Below, piece after piece: positions 16,733 to 24,821 of a stretch of DNA of 64,000 nt. The translations under genes and the position numbers were made by a program. Source of the DNA: Arhodomonas sp051195215 (GTDB lineage Bacteria > Pseudomonadota > Gammaproteobacteria > Nitrococcales > Nitrococcaceae); contig NZ_JBNAZM010000005.1 of NCBI RefSeq assembly GCF_051195215.1, positions 62,001 through 126,000 on the forward strand. The letters are read 5' to 3'. The notes under the pieces were generated by a model, which searched no databases, was not told the DNA's origin, and saw only the letters and a program-made list of their open reading frames with translations. The first letter of the stretch is position 1; each line of letters opens with the position of its first letter.

Positions 16733-17263
16733 ATGGAACATACCCTGACGAGTCATGCCCGCGGCCTTACCCTGCGATTCGCGCAGCCGCAGGACGTCAC
16801 CACCATCCTCGGATTCATCCGCGAGCTCGCCGACTACGAGCACCTCGCCCACGAAGTGGTCGCCGATGAATCCAGCCTCACCGAGACGCTGTTCGGCGAG
16901 CGCCGCTACGCGGAAGTCGTGCTGGCCGAACAGGACGACGACCCTGCCGGGTTCGCCCTGTTCTTTCACAATTACAGCACCTTTCTCGCCCGCCCCGGCA
17001 TCTACCTGGAGGATCTCTACGTGCGCCCGACACACCGTGGCTGCGGCATCGGCGAGGCGCTGCTCACCACGCTGGCACGCATAGCGTGTGATCGCGGGTG
17101 CGGCCGGCTGGAATGGTCCGTGCTCGACTGGAACGAGCCCGCCATCGGCTTCTATGAACGTCTCGGCGCCCGGCCCCAGGATGACTGGACCGTCTACCGC
17201 GTCACCGGCGAAGCGCTCGACGCCCTCGCCGCACGCTTCCCCGCCTCGGAGGACCCGGCATGA
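16733..17263 (+). CDS. GNAT-family N-acetyltransferase
   Basis: A 176-residue acetyl-CoA-dependent acetyltransferase. RPGIYLEDLYVRPTHRGCGIG (split across about 78-98) contains the R/Q-x-x-G-x-G/A acetyl-CoA loop, and CGRLEWSVLDWNEPAIGFYERLGA is the C-terminal substrate half typical of the diamine/spermidine acetyltransferase-like branch, so an amine or amino acid substrate is plausible. Start at 16733 (MEHTLTSHARGLTLRFA) fits the fold; 16676 is possible but has a non-conserved lead. Its stop overlaps the shikimate kinase-like gene as ATGA. Confidence 0.85.
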   Translation: MEHTLTSHARGLTLRFAQPQDVTTILGFIRELADYEHLAHEVVADESSLTETLFGERRYAEVVLAEQDDDPAGFALFFHNYSTFLARPGIYLEDLYVRPTHRGCGIGEALLTTLARIACDRGCGRLEWSVLDWNEPAIGFYERLGARPQDDWTVYRVTGEALDALAARFPASEDPA

Positions 17264-17787
17264 AGGGCGGGCGCAGCAACGTCGTTCTCATCGGCATGCC
17301 CGGCGCCGGCAAGAGCACGGTGGGCGTACTGCTCGCCAAGCAGCTCGGCAAGGGGTTCGTGGACACCGACGTGGTCATCCAGAGCGTGGAGGGCCGCACG
17401 CTGCAGGACATCGTCGACGGCGAAGGCCACCTGGCGCTGCGCGCCATCGAGGAGCGCGCGCTCTGTGAGCTCGACGTCCACGACCACGTGATCGCCACCG
17501 GCGGCAGCGCGGCTTACAGCGACGCAGCCATGGCAGCCCTGCGCCGCAACGGCGTAATCGTCTACCTCGACGTCCCCTGGTCGGAGATCGAGGCGCGGGT
17601 CACCAACCTGGGCAGCCGCGGCATCGCACGGGCCGAGGGACAGACCCTGCGCGACGTCTACGACGAACGAACCCCGCTGTACGAGCACCATGCCGACATC
17701 ATCGTCGACTGCACCGGCCTCACCCAGGCCCAAGCCGTCGAACGCGTCGCCGCGGCGTTGGAGCAACCAGCGGCAAGTGGGAAGTAG
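17260..17787 (+). CDS. Shikimate kinase-like P-loop kinase
   Basis: A 175-residue nucleoside-monophosphate-kinase-fold protein. GMPGAGKSTVG (about 12-22) is Walker A; FVDTDVVIQ, LALRAIEERAL and the adenine-side ERTPLYEHHADI match shikimate kinase. However, the conserved GGG that contacts shikimate is GGS (ATGGSAAYS, about 81-89), and the lid reads SRGIARAEGQTLRDV, so it may be a divergent or re-specialised paralogue rather than the housekeeping AroK, which is not in this window. It is coupled to the acetyltransferase gene. The last codons and TAG lie inside a 7-nt repeat array that has formed the C-terminus EQPAASGK. Confidence 0.75.
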   Translation: MKGGRSNVVLIGMPGAGKSTVGVLLAKQLGKGFVDTDVVIQSVEGRTLQDIVDGEGHLALRAIEERALCELDVHDHVIATGGSAAYSDAAMAALRRNGVIVYLDVPWSEIEARVTNLGSRGIARAEGQTLRDVYDERTPLYEHHADIIVDCTGLTQAQAVERVAAALEQPAASGK

Positions 17788-17904
17788 CAAGCGGCAAGTG
17801 GCCAATGCCGTGCTACAAGCACAAGGCATACAGCGCCGTCCCCGAAACCCGAAACCCGAAACCCGAAACCTAGGACTTTGAACTTTGAACTTTGAACTTT
17901 GAAC
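17770..17904. repeat. Inverted heptamer-phased arrays after the kinase gene
   Basis: Left array in 7-nt register: GCGGCAA, GTGGGAA, GTAGCAA, GCGGCAA, GTGGCCA (17770-17804); the TAG of GTAGCAA is the stop codon of the preceding gene. Right array, inverted: CCGAAAC four times, CTAGGAC, TTTGAAC four times (17842-17904), nine uninterrupted units. Only 37 bases separate the arms. Confidence 0.75.
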
Positions 17905-17981
17905 TCAGCCTCTTGCCCTGCCGCAACGTCACACGGCTATGCTGAACGCCCCTGGCATAGGTCTTGGGAGCGAGCTCTGGA

Positions 17982-18440
17982 GTGGACACACAGCGCGTCA
18001 ATGAAGCGGAGATCGCGCGTATCTTCGGCAGCGCACCGTTCGTCCGCCACCTGGGGCTGGAACCGGTGAACGTCGAGCCCGGCCTGTGCGAGAGCCGCAT
18101 CCTCCTCGATGACCACCACCGGCAGCAGGACGGATTCGTCCACGCCGGCGTCCAGGCCAGCATGGCAGACCACACCGCCGGCGCCGCCGCAGCCACGCTC
18201 ATCGGTGACGACCGTCTGGTGCTCACCGCAGAGTTCAAGGTCAACCTCTTGCGTGCCGCCGCCGGCCGTTATCTGCGCTGCCGTGCCGCGGTGCTCAAGC
18301 CCGGATCGGCGTTGACGGTGGTGGAGTCCGAGGTCTTCAGCGGCGATGATGAAGGTCATGAACGCCTGGTGGCCAAGGCTACCGTTACCCTCGCGGTCAT
18401 CGACAAGGCGCGGTACGCGTCACCGGAGGCAACCGTATGA
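17982..18440 (+). CDS. PaaI-family hotdog thioesterase
   Basis: A 152-residue hotdog-fold acyl-CoA thioesterase-like protein. The central helix region DGFVHAGVQASMADHTAGAAA (split, about 48-68) is the PaaI-family active-site segment, followed by VLTAEFKVNLLRAAAG and a C-terminal strand TVTLAVID. GTG 17982 follows GGAG (17967-17970); a TTG at 17964 would add six residues. It overlaps the GST gene by ATGA, forming a thioesterase-GST-hydrolase set suggestive of detoxification or aromatic/acyl turnover (inference). Confidence 0.82.
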   Translation: MDTQRVNEAEIARIFGSAPFVRHLGLEPVNVEPGLCESRILLDDHHRQQDGFVHAGVQASMADHTAGAAAATLIGDDRLVLTAEFKVNLLRAAAGRYLRCRAAVLKPGSALTVVESEVFSGDDEGHERLVAKATVTLAVIDKARYASPEATV

Positions 18441-19084
18441 TTCGCGTCTACGGATACCCGCAAAGCCGCAGCGGCCGTGTCGTCTGGGCGCTGGAGGAAG
18501 CGAACGCCGAGTACGAGTACGAGCCGGTGGACCTAATGGCCGGCGAGGGCCGTTCGCGGCAGTACCTGGGCGTGAACCCGGGCGGCAAGGTGCCCGCGGT
18601 GGTCGCCGACGGCCAGCTCATCACCGAATCCGGCGCCCTCGTGCTGTGGGTGGCGGACCGCTTCCCGGAAGCCGGCCTGGCACCGGAGCCGCGCACTGCC
18701 GCGCGCACGCAGCTCCACCGCTGGCTGTTCTTCCTCATCACGGAGCTGGAACAGCCGCTGTGGACCATGGCCAAGCATCGCTTCATCCTGCCGGAGCGTT
18801 ACCGGGTGCGCGATGTCCTGGATGCGGCGCGCTATGAGTTCGCCATCGCGGCGGACGTGCTCGCCGCCGCGCTCGGCGACCGGCAGTACCTGGTCGAGGA
18901 CCGTTTCAGCGTCGCCGACATCGTTGCCGCCCACACCCTGGCCTGGGCCCGGGCTGCCAAAGCGCCCATGGATCGCGACGAATTGAGCGCCTACGCCGAC
19001 CGCCTGCTCGAACGCCCGGCTCGGGCCCGGGCCCACGAGCGCGAGGAATCGGAGCTCGAGGCCCGGCGCCGGGACGAGCAGTGA
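18437..19084 (+). CDS. Glutathione S-transferase
   Basis: A 215-residue GST. The N-terminal thioredoxin-like domain (about 1-78) has YGYPQSRSGRVVWALEEA, the cis-Pro segment GGKVPAVVADG and the glutathione gamma-glutamyl site LITESGALVLWVAD; the helical C-domain contains FSVADIVAAHTLAWA, the N-capping motif of GSTs. The C-terminus ends in a charged tail (EREESELEARRRDEQ). Coupled at both ends by overlaps to the thioesterase and the hydrolase genes. Confidence 0.88.
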   Translation: MIRVYGYPQSRSGRVVWALEEANAEYEYEPVDLMAGEGRSRQYLGVNPGGKVPAVVADGQLITESGALVLWVADRFPEAGLAPEPRTAARTQLHRWLFFLITELEQPLWTMAKHRFILPERYRVRDVLDAARYEFAIAADVLAAALGDRQYLVEDRFSVADIVAAHTLAWARAAKAPMDRDELSAYADRLLERPARARAHEREESELEARRRDEQ

Positions 19085-19872
19085 TGCGCGGCACCAGCCC
19101 CGAGCTCTTCCACGTCCAGGTCAACCACCGGCGACTCCGCTGCGCGGCCTGGCGCCGCGATGGCGCATGGCGGCGGGACCGTCCGGTGCTGGTCTTTCTC
19201 CACGAAGGGCTCGGCTGCATCGAGATGTGGCGGGATTTTCCCGCACGCCTCGCTGCATCGCTCGATCTGGACGCCTTCGCCTGGGACCGCCTCGGATACG
19301 GCGGCTCGGACCCGCTGGAGCGTTCGCGCACGCCCGCCTACCTCCATGAAGAGGCACACGAGTGGATGCCGGCGGTACTCGAGGCCGCGGGCATCGAGGA
19401 TGCCGTACTGGTCGGCCACAGTGACGGCGGCAGCATCGCCCTGCTCTACGCCGCCCGCCATCGGGTGAGCGCCTGTATCACCATGGCCGCCCACGCATTC
19501 GTCGAAGCACATACACTGGCGGGCATCGCCGAGGCACGCCGACGCTTCGCGAACACCGACCTCCGCCAGCGGCTCGCCCGGCGCCATGGCGGGAAAACCG
19601 ACACGGTGTTCCACGCGTGGGTCGATACCTGGCAGTCTCCGGAGTTCCGCGACTGGAACATCGAGGCGGATCTCGCGGGTGTACGCGCTCCCACTCTGGT
19701 GCTACAGGGCGAGGACGACGAGTACGGAACCCCCGACCAGGTCCACCGGATCGCGGCAGCGTGCGGCGGCCCCACAATGACGCATTTGCTGCCGGATTGC
19801 GCCCACGTCCCCCACCGTGAAGCGCCGGAAGCCACCATCGCGGCGATCGCCGAGTTCCTCAGCGCTCACTGA
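19084..19872 (+). CDS. Alpha/beta hydrolase
   Basis: A 262-residue hydrolase of the alpha/beta fold. The oxyanion region LVFLHEGLGCIEMW, nucleophile elbow GHSDGGSIALL (Ser about residue 104), acid LQGEDDEYGTPDQ and base CAHVPHREAPE make a complete catalytic triad. The HEG variant of the usual HGxP loop resembles cleavage enzymes of the MhpC-like group, but the substrate is unknown. A GTG three bases upstream (19081) also serves as a possible start; it overlaps the GST stop. Last gene of the set before metG. Confidence 0.85.
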   Translation: MRGTSPELFHVQVNHRRLRCAAWRRDGAWRRDRPVLVFLHEGLGCIEMWRDFPARLAASLDLDAFAWDRLGYGGSDPLERSRTPAYLHEEAHEWMPAVLEAAGIEDAVLVGHSDGGSIALLYAARHRVSACITMAAHAFVEAHTLAGIAEARRRFANTDLRQRLARRHGGKTDTVFHAWVDTWQSPEFRDWNIEADLAGVRAPTLVLQGEDDEYGTPDQVHRIAAACGGPTMTHLLPDCAHVPHREAPEATIAAIAEFLSAH

Positions 19873-19959
19873 CCGGCAGCCCGGCCACTTGCTTTCGCCA
19901 GTTCGACCAGGGTTCTGGCATAATCGTGCGTTCCTCTCGGCTTCCGGCAAACAGGCGAT

Positions 19960-21987
19960 ATGACGCGAAAGATCCTGGTCACCAGCGCCCTGCCCTACGC
20001 CAATGGCCCGATTCACCTGGGCCACCTGGTGGAGTACATCCAGACCGACATCTGGGCGCGCTTTCAGAAGCTGCAGGGCAACGAGTGCTACTACGTCTGC
20101 GCCGATGACGCCCACGGCACGCCGATCATGCTCAAGGCGCGCGAGCAGGGCATTACGCCGGAGGCACTCATCGAGCGCATGGGCCACGAGCACCAGCGCG
20201 ACTTCGCCGGCTTCCACGTCGCCTTCGACAATTACTACTCCACCCACAGCGAGGAGAACCGCACGTTCTCGTCTCTGATCTACGAGCGGTTGCGCGACGC
20301 GGGCTACATCGAGCGCCAGACCATCACCCAGGCGTTCGACCCGAAAATGGAGATGTTCCTGCCGGACCGCTACATCAAGGGCACCTGCCCGCGTTGCGGG
20401 GCCGAGGATCAGTACGGCGACAACTGCGAGGTCTGCGGCGCGAGCTACTCCCCCGACGAGCTCAAGGACCCGGTGTCGGTGATCTCCGGCGAGCGCCCGG
20501 TGGAGCGCGAGTCCGAGCACTTCTTCTTCCGGCTGCAGGATTTCGAGGGCATGCTCCGCGACTGGGCCGGCTCCGGGCGGCTGCAGGAGGAGATGGCCAA
20601 CAAGCTCCAGGAGTGGTTCGAGGAAGGCCTGCGCGCCTGGGACATCTCCCGGGACGAGCCCTACTTCGGCTTCGAGATTCCCGACGCCCCGGGCAAGTAC
20701 TTCTATGTGTGGCTCGATGCCCCCATCGGCTACATGGCCAGCTTCAAGAACCTCTGCGATCGCGAGGGCGTCGACTTCGACAGCTTCTGGCGCGAGGATT
20801 CCGATGCGGAGGTCTACCACTTCATCGGCAAGGACATCGTCTATTTCCACGCGCTGTTCTGGCCGGCGATGCTCCACGGCGCAGGCTTCCGCACGCCCAC
20901 CCGCGTCAATGCCCACGGGTTTCTCACGGTGGACGGGCAGAAGATGTCCAAGTCCCGCGGGACGTTCATCATGGCGGAGACCTATCTGCGCCACCTCAAC
21001 CCGGAATACCTGCGCTATTATTTTGCCGCGAAGTTGAGTGCCGGCGTCCACGATCTCGATCTCAACCTGGAGGACTTCACCCAGCGGGTGAACTCGGACC
21101 TGGTGGGCAAGCTCGTCAACATCGCCAGCCGCTGCGCGGGCTTCATCACCAAGCGTTTCGACGGCCAGCTCGCCGATCGGCTGGACACGCCCGAGCTCTT
21201 CCGCCAGTTCACCCAGGCCGGCGAGCAGATCGCCGAGCTCTACGAGCGCCGCGAGTTCAGCCGCGCCGTACGTGAGATCATGGCGCTGGCCGACGAGGCC
21301 AACCAGTACATCGACGAGCAGAAACCCTGGGTGATCGCCAAGGAAGAAGGCCAGGAGCAGCGCCTGCAGGCCATCTGCACACAGGGGCTGAACCTCTTCC
21401 GGGTCCTCATGATCTACCTGAAGCCGGTGCTCCCGGCCATGGGCAAACAGGCCGAGGCCTTCCTCGGCCTTACGCCGCAGCAGTGGGGCGACGCGCGCAA
21501 ACCGCTGCTCGGGCACACGATCAACAAGTTCAAGCCGTTGATGACCCGTGTCGAGCCCGACAGGATCGAGGCGATGATCGAGGAGTCGAAACACACCCTG
21601 GCACCGCGCAACGGCCAGGCTTCGGCGCCGGGCGGACCGCTCGCCGACGACCCCATCGCCGAGGAGATCGAGTTCGCCGACTTCGCCAGGGTGGATCTGC
21701 GCATCGCCGAGATCGTCGCCGCCGAGCACGTGGAAGGCGCCGACAAGCTGCTGCAACTCACCCTCGACCTCGGTGGCGAGCAGCGCAATGTTTTCGCCGG
21801 CATCAAATCCGCGTACGCCCCCGAGGACCTGCGCGGCAAGCTCACCGTCATGGTCGCCAACCTCAAGCCGCGCAAGATGCGCTTCGGCACCTCCGAGGGC
21901 ATGGTCCTCGCCGCCGGGCCGGGTGGCGAGGATCTGTGGATACTGGAACCGGACTCCGGAGCGAAGCCGGGGATGCGGGTGAAATAG
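19960..21987 (+). CDS. metG: Methionyl-tRNA synthetase
   Basis: Class I synthetase of 675 residues with the class signatures PYANGPIHLGHL (HIGH equivalent, about 12-23) and GQKMSKSRG (about 329-337). The zinc knuckle is CPRCGAEDQYGDNCEVCG (about 143-160). The C-terminal 100 residues (about 570-675, FADFARVDLRIAEIVAAEHV) form the EMAP/Trbp111 tRNA-binding and dimerisation domain, as in E. coli MetG (677). The stop is followed within two bases by a heptamer-phased repeat array. Confidence 0.97.
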   Translation: MTRKILVTSALPYANGPIHLGHLVEYIQTDIWARFQKLQGNECYYVCADDAHGTPIMLKAREQGITPEALIERMGHEHQRDFAGFHVAFDNYYSTHSEENRTFSSLIYERLRDAGYIERQTITQAFDPKMEMFLPDRYIKGTCPRCGAEDQYGDNCEVCGASYSPDELKDPVSVISGERPVERESEHFFFRLQDFEGMLRDWAGSGRLQEEMANKLQEWFEEGLRAWDISRDEPYFGFEIPDAPGKYFYVWLDAPIGYMASFKNLCDREGVDFDSFWREDSDAEVYHFIGKDIVYFHALFWPAMLHGAGFRTPTRVNAHGFLTVDGQKMSKSRGTFIMAETYLRHLNPEYLRYYFAAKLSAGVHDLDLNLEDFTQRVNSDLVGKLVNIASRCAGFITKRFDGQLADRLDTPELFRQFTQAGEQIAELYERREFSRAVREIMALADEANQYIDEQKPWVIAKEEGQEQRLQAICTQGLNLFRVLMIYLKPVLPAMGKQAEAFLGLTPQQWGDARKPLLGHTINKFKPLMTRVEPDRIEAMIEESKHTLAPRNGQASAPGGPLADDPIAEEIEFADFARVDLRIAEIVAAEHVEGADKLLQLTLDLGGEQRNVFAGIKSAYAPEDLRGKLTVMVANLKPRKMRFGTSEGMVLAAGPGGEDLWILEPDSGAKPGMRVK

Positions 21988-21988
21988 C

Positions 21989-22081
21989 GTTCAAAGCAGC
22001 AAGTTCAAAGTGGAAAGCGCGCCGTGCCGCACCGCCGGTGACACGGGCGGCACTTTGAACGTTGATCTTTCAACTTGAGCA
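21989..22081. repeat. Inverted heptamer-phased arrays between metG and rsxA
   Basis: Left units GTTCAAA, GCAGCAA, GTTCAAA, GTGGAAA (21989-22016); right inverted units TTTGAAC, GTTGATC, TTTCAAC, TTGAGCA (22054-22081). About 37 bases separate them. The arms can pair imperfectly (GTTCAAA with TTTGAAC), so the transcript between metG and rsxA would fold here. Confidence 0.7.
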
Positions 22082-22097
22082 CTCTGCTATCGCAGGT

Positions 22098-22685
22098 ATG
22101 ACCGAACTCGCCCTGATCCTGGTCAGCACCGTGCTGGTCAACAACTTCGTGCTGGTGAAGTTTCTGGGCCTGTGCCCGTTCATGGGCGTCTCTCGCAGGC
22201 TCGAGAGCGCCATGGGCATGGCGCTGGCGACCACGTTCGTGCTGACCCTTTCGTCGGTGGCGAGCTATCTGGTCAACACCTACATGCTCGCGCCGCTGGG
22301 GCTGGAGTACCTCAGCATCATCGCGTTCATTCTGGTGATCGCGGCGGTGGTGCAGTTCACCGAGATGGTGGTGCACCGCACGAGCCCGGTGCTCTACCAG
22401 GTGCTCGGCATTTTCCTGCCGTTGATCACCACCAACTGCGCGGTGCTCGGCGTCGCCCTGCTCAACGTCCAGCAGGCGCACGGATTTCTGCAGTCGGCGG
22501 TCTACGGCTTCGGGGCGGCAGCCGGGTTCTCCCTGGTGCTGGTACTTTTCGCCGGCTTGCGTGAGCGGCTGGCCAACGCGGACGTGCCGGCCCCGTTCCA
22601 GGGGGGCGCCATCGCACTGATCACCGCGGGCCTCATGTCGCTCGCGTTCATGGGCTTCAGCGGGCTCGTGCCGGCGGGGAGCTGA
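22098..22685 (+). CDS. rsxA: Electron transport complex subunit RsxA
   Basis: Integral-membrane subunit (195 residues, six predicted helices) of the Rsx/Rnf complex, which couples NADH-ferredoxin or flavodoxin electron transfer to ion movement and in enteric bacteria keeps SoxR reduced. The N-terminus MTELALILVSTVLVNNFVLV and the Cys-containing half-helix motifs LVKFLGLCPFMGVS and PLITTNCAVLGVAL (each Cys contributing to the buried Fe-S site between RsxA and RsxE) are diagnostic. ATG 22098 is the family start; the frame opens slightly earlier at 22062. First gene of rsxABCDGE-nth. Confidence 0.96.
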   Translation: MTELALILVSTVLVNNFVLVKFLGLCPFMGVSRRLESAMGMALATTFVLTLSSVASYLVNTYMLAPLGLEYLSIIAFILVIAAVVQFTEMVVHRTSPVLYQVLGIFLPLITTNCAVLGVALLNVQQAHGFLQSAVYGFGAAAGFSLVLVLFAGLRERLANADVPAPFQGGAIALITAGLMSLAFMGFSGLVPAGS

Positions 22686-22689
22686 CGCA

Positions 22690-23247
22690 ATGATCGAGGC
22701 GATCGCGGTACTCGGTGGTCTGGGAATCGTGCTCGGGGGAACCCTGGGCTTCGCCGCCGTTCGCTTCAAGACCGACGAGGACCCCCTCGTCGAGCGCATT
22801 GACGCGGTCCTCCCGCAGACGCAGTGCGGCCAGTGCGGATTTCCGGGGTGCCGCCCCTACGCCGAAGCCATCGCCCGCGACGAGGCGGACATCAACCAGT
22901 GTCCGCCCGGGGGCGAGGCAGGCGTGGAAGCGCTCGCCGAGCTGCTGGGCCGCGAGCCCAAACCCATCAACCCGGAAAACGGCGAGGCCAAGACCGAGCC
23001 CACCGTCGCCTGGATCGACGAGGACGTGTGCATCGGCTGCACCAAGTGCATCCAGGCCTGCCCGGTGGACGCCATCGTCGGCGCGCCCCAGCTCATGCAC
23101 ACCGTCATCCGTGGCGAGTGCACCGGCTGCGAGCTCTGCATCGAGCCGTGCCCGGTGGACTGCATCCATATGGAAACCGTGGACACGGACCTCACCACCT
23201 GGCACTGGCCCCTGCCGGACAACCGCCCCGAGGCGAGACGGGCATGA
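22690..23247 (+). CDS. rsxB: Electron transport complex subunit RsxB
   Basis: Peripheral iron-sulfur subunit of 185 residues anchored by an N-terminal helix (about 4-24). The Fe-S motif QCGQCGFPGCRPYAEAI (about 46-62, four-Cys cluster of the Rnf type) is followed by two ferredoxin-type [4Fe-4S] motifs, CIGCTKCIQACPVD and CTGCELCIEPCPVD. Starts five bases after rsxA and overlaps rsxC by ATGA. Confidence 0.96.
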   Translation: MIEAIAVLGGLGIVLGGTLGFAAVRFKTDEDPLVERIDAVLPQTQCGQCGFPGCRPYAEAIARDEADINQCPPGGEAGVEALAELLGREPKPINPENGEAKTEPTVAWIDEDVCIGCTKCIQACPVDAIVGAPQLMHTVIRGECTGCELCIEPCPVDCIHMETVDTDLTTWHWPLPDNRPEARRA

Positions 23248-24821
23248 GGGCGCTGCACCGCTTCCCTGGCGGGCTGCGGCTGGACAATCACAAGGAGATT
23301 TCCACCGCCCGACCAGTCATGCCCCTGCCCCTGCCGGGAACGCTGGTACTGCCCTTGGGCCAGCACGTCGGCGCCGCGGGCAAGGCCTGTGTCGAAGCCG
23401 GGGAACGCGTTCTCGGCGGCCAGGCGCTCACCCGCTGCCTCGACTACGTCAGCGCGCCGATTCACGCGCCCACCTCGGGCACCGTGACCGCCGTCGAGGA
23501 TCGCCTCGCACCGCACCCCTCCGGACTGACGACGCCATGCATCGTGCTCGAGCCCGACGGCAACGACGAGTGGGAGCCGGCCTGGCCGGCGCTACCCTGG
23601 CGCGAGGCCTCCACGCGGGCGCTCCGCCAGCGAGTGCGTGACGCCGGGATCGCGGGCCTGGGCGGCGCGGCCTTTCCCACGGCGGTGAAGCTCAACCCGA
23701 CGCTGGAACGGGACATCCACACGCTGATTGTCAACGGCGCCGAATGCGAGCCCTGGATCACCTGCGACGACATGCTGCTGCGCGCCCGCGCCGGGGCGGT
23801 CGTGGAGGGAGCGCGCGTCATGGCGCACATGCTCGGCGGCGCACGCATCCTGCTCGCCGTCGAGGACGATATGCCCGAGGCGAAAGCGGCGGCTGAAAAC
23901 GCCGCCGGCGACGACGTCGAAGTCGTTACCGTGCCCGCCCGGTATCCCGCCGGCGGCGAGCGCCAGCTCATCTATACGCTTACCGGTGAGGAAGTTCCCA
24001 GCGGCGATATCCCGGCGAGCCTCGGCATCGTCTGCCAGAACGTAGGTACCGCAGCGGCGGTCCACCGCGCTGTCAACGAGGGCCGGCCATTCACCCATCG
24101 CTACGTCACCGTCACCGGCGACGCGGTGACCGAGCCGCGCGTGCTGGAAGCCCCACTGGGCGCCCCCTTCACCGATCTTCTGGAAGCAGCCGGCGGCACC
24201 AGCCCGGTCCTCGATCGCCTGATCATGGGCGGGCCGATGATGGGCTTCACCGTGGAGCGTGACGACGTCCCGGTGATCAAGGCCACCAACTGCGTGCTAG
24301 CGGCCAGCGTCGAGCTCTTTCCGCCGCCGCAACCAGCGATGCCGTGCATCCGCTGCGGGGCATGCTCCGATGCCTGCCCGGTCTCGCTGCTGCCGCAGCA
24401 GCTCTACTGGCACGCACGGGCCACCGACCTGGAACAACTCGAAGCCCACGACCTCTTCGACTGCATCGAGTGCGGCATCTGCGCCTACGTCTGCCCGAGC
24501 CATATCCCACTGGTGCAGTACTTCCGCTACGCCAAGGGTGAGGCCGCCGAGGCCGAGCGGGCACGCCGCCAGGCGGAACTGTCGCGGGAGCGCTACGAGG
24601 CGCGCCAGGCACGACTCGAACGCGAGGCCGAGGAGCGCCGGCGCCGACGCGAGCGCAAGAAGGCGGCCATGCGCGAGCGCCGCGAAAGCACCCAGGCCGA
24701 AGGTGGCGAAAAGCCCGGGAACGGACAGGACGAACGCAAGGCCGCGATCGCCGCCGCGCTCGCCAAACGCCGCAAGCGCCATCGCGGCAGCCAGTCCACG
24801 GAAGGGGAGGAAGAGCGCTGA
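23244..24821 (+). CDS. rsxC: Electron transport complex subunit RsxC
   Basis: Peripheral NADH/FMN-binding subunit, 525 residues, related to NuoF/Nqo1. An N-terminal barrel-sandwich segment (about 1-90) precedes the nucleotide-binding region GLGGAAFPTAVKLN (about 135-148) and NGAECEPWITCD; two [4Fe-4S] motifs CIRCGACSDACPVSLLP and CIECGICAYVCPSHIPL occur near residues 370-425. From about 430 to the end the protein is a highly charged Arg/Glu/Ala coiled tail (RRRRERKKAAMRERRE), shorter than the long Ala-rich tail in E. coli RsxC (740). Overlaps rsxB (ATGA) and rsxD (TGATG). Confidence 0.95.
   Translation: MRALHRFPGGLRLDNHKEISTARPVMPLPLPGTLVLPLGQHVGAAGKACVEAGERVLGGQALTRCLDYVSAPIHAPTSGTVTAVEDRLAPHPSGLTTPCIVLEPDGNDEWEPAWPALPWREASTRALRQRVRDAGIAGLGGAAFPTAVKLNPTLERDIHTLIVNGAECEPWITCDDMLLRARAGAVVEGARVMAHMLGGARILLAVEDDMPEAKAAAENAAGDDVEVVTVPARYPAGGERQLIYTLTGEEVPSGDIPASLGIVCQNVGTAAAVHRAVNEGRPFTHRYVTVTGDAVTEPRVLEAPLGAPFTDLLEAAGGTSPVLDRLIMGGPMMGFTVERDDVPVIKATNCVLAASVELFPPPQPAMPCIRCGACSDACPVSLLPQQLYWHARATDLEQLEAHDLFDCIECGICAYVCPSHIPLVQYFRYAKGEAAEAERARRQAELSRERYEARQARLEREAEERRRRRERKKAAMRERRESTQAEGGEKPGNGQDERKAAIAAALAKRRKRHRGSQSTEGEEER

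Noticed and set aside
19702..21756. 684-codon frame antisense to metG
   Set aside because: Repetitive Leu/Gly/Asp-rich shadow translation with no family features; metG on the other strand is unambiguous.
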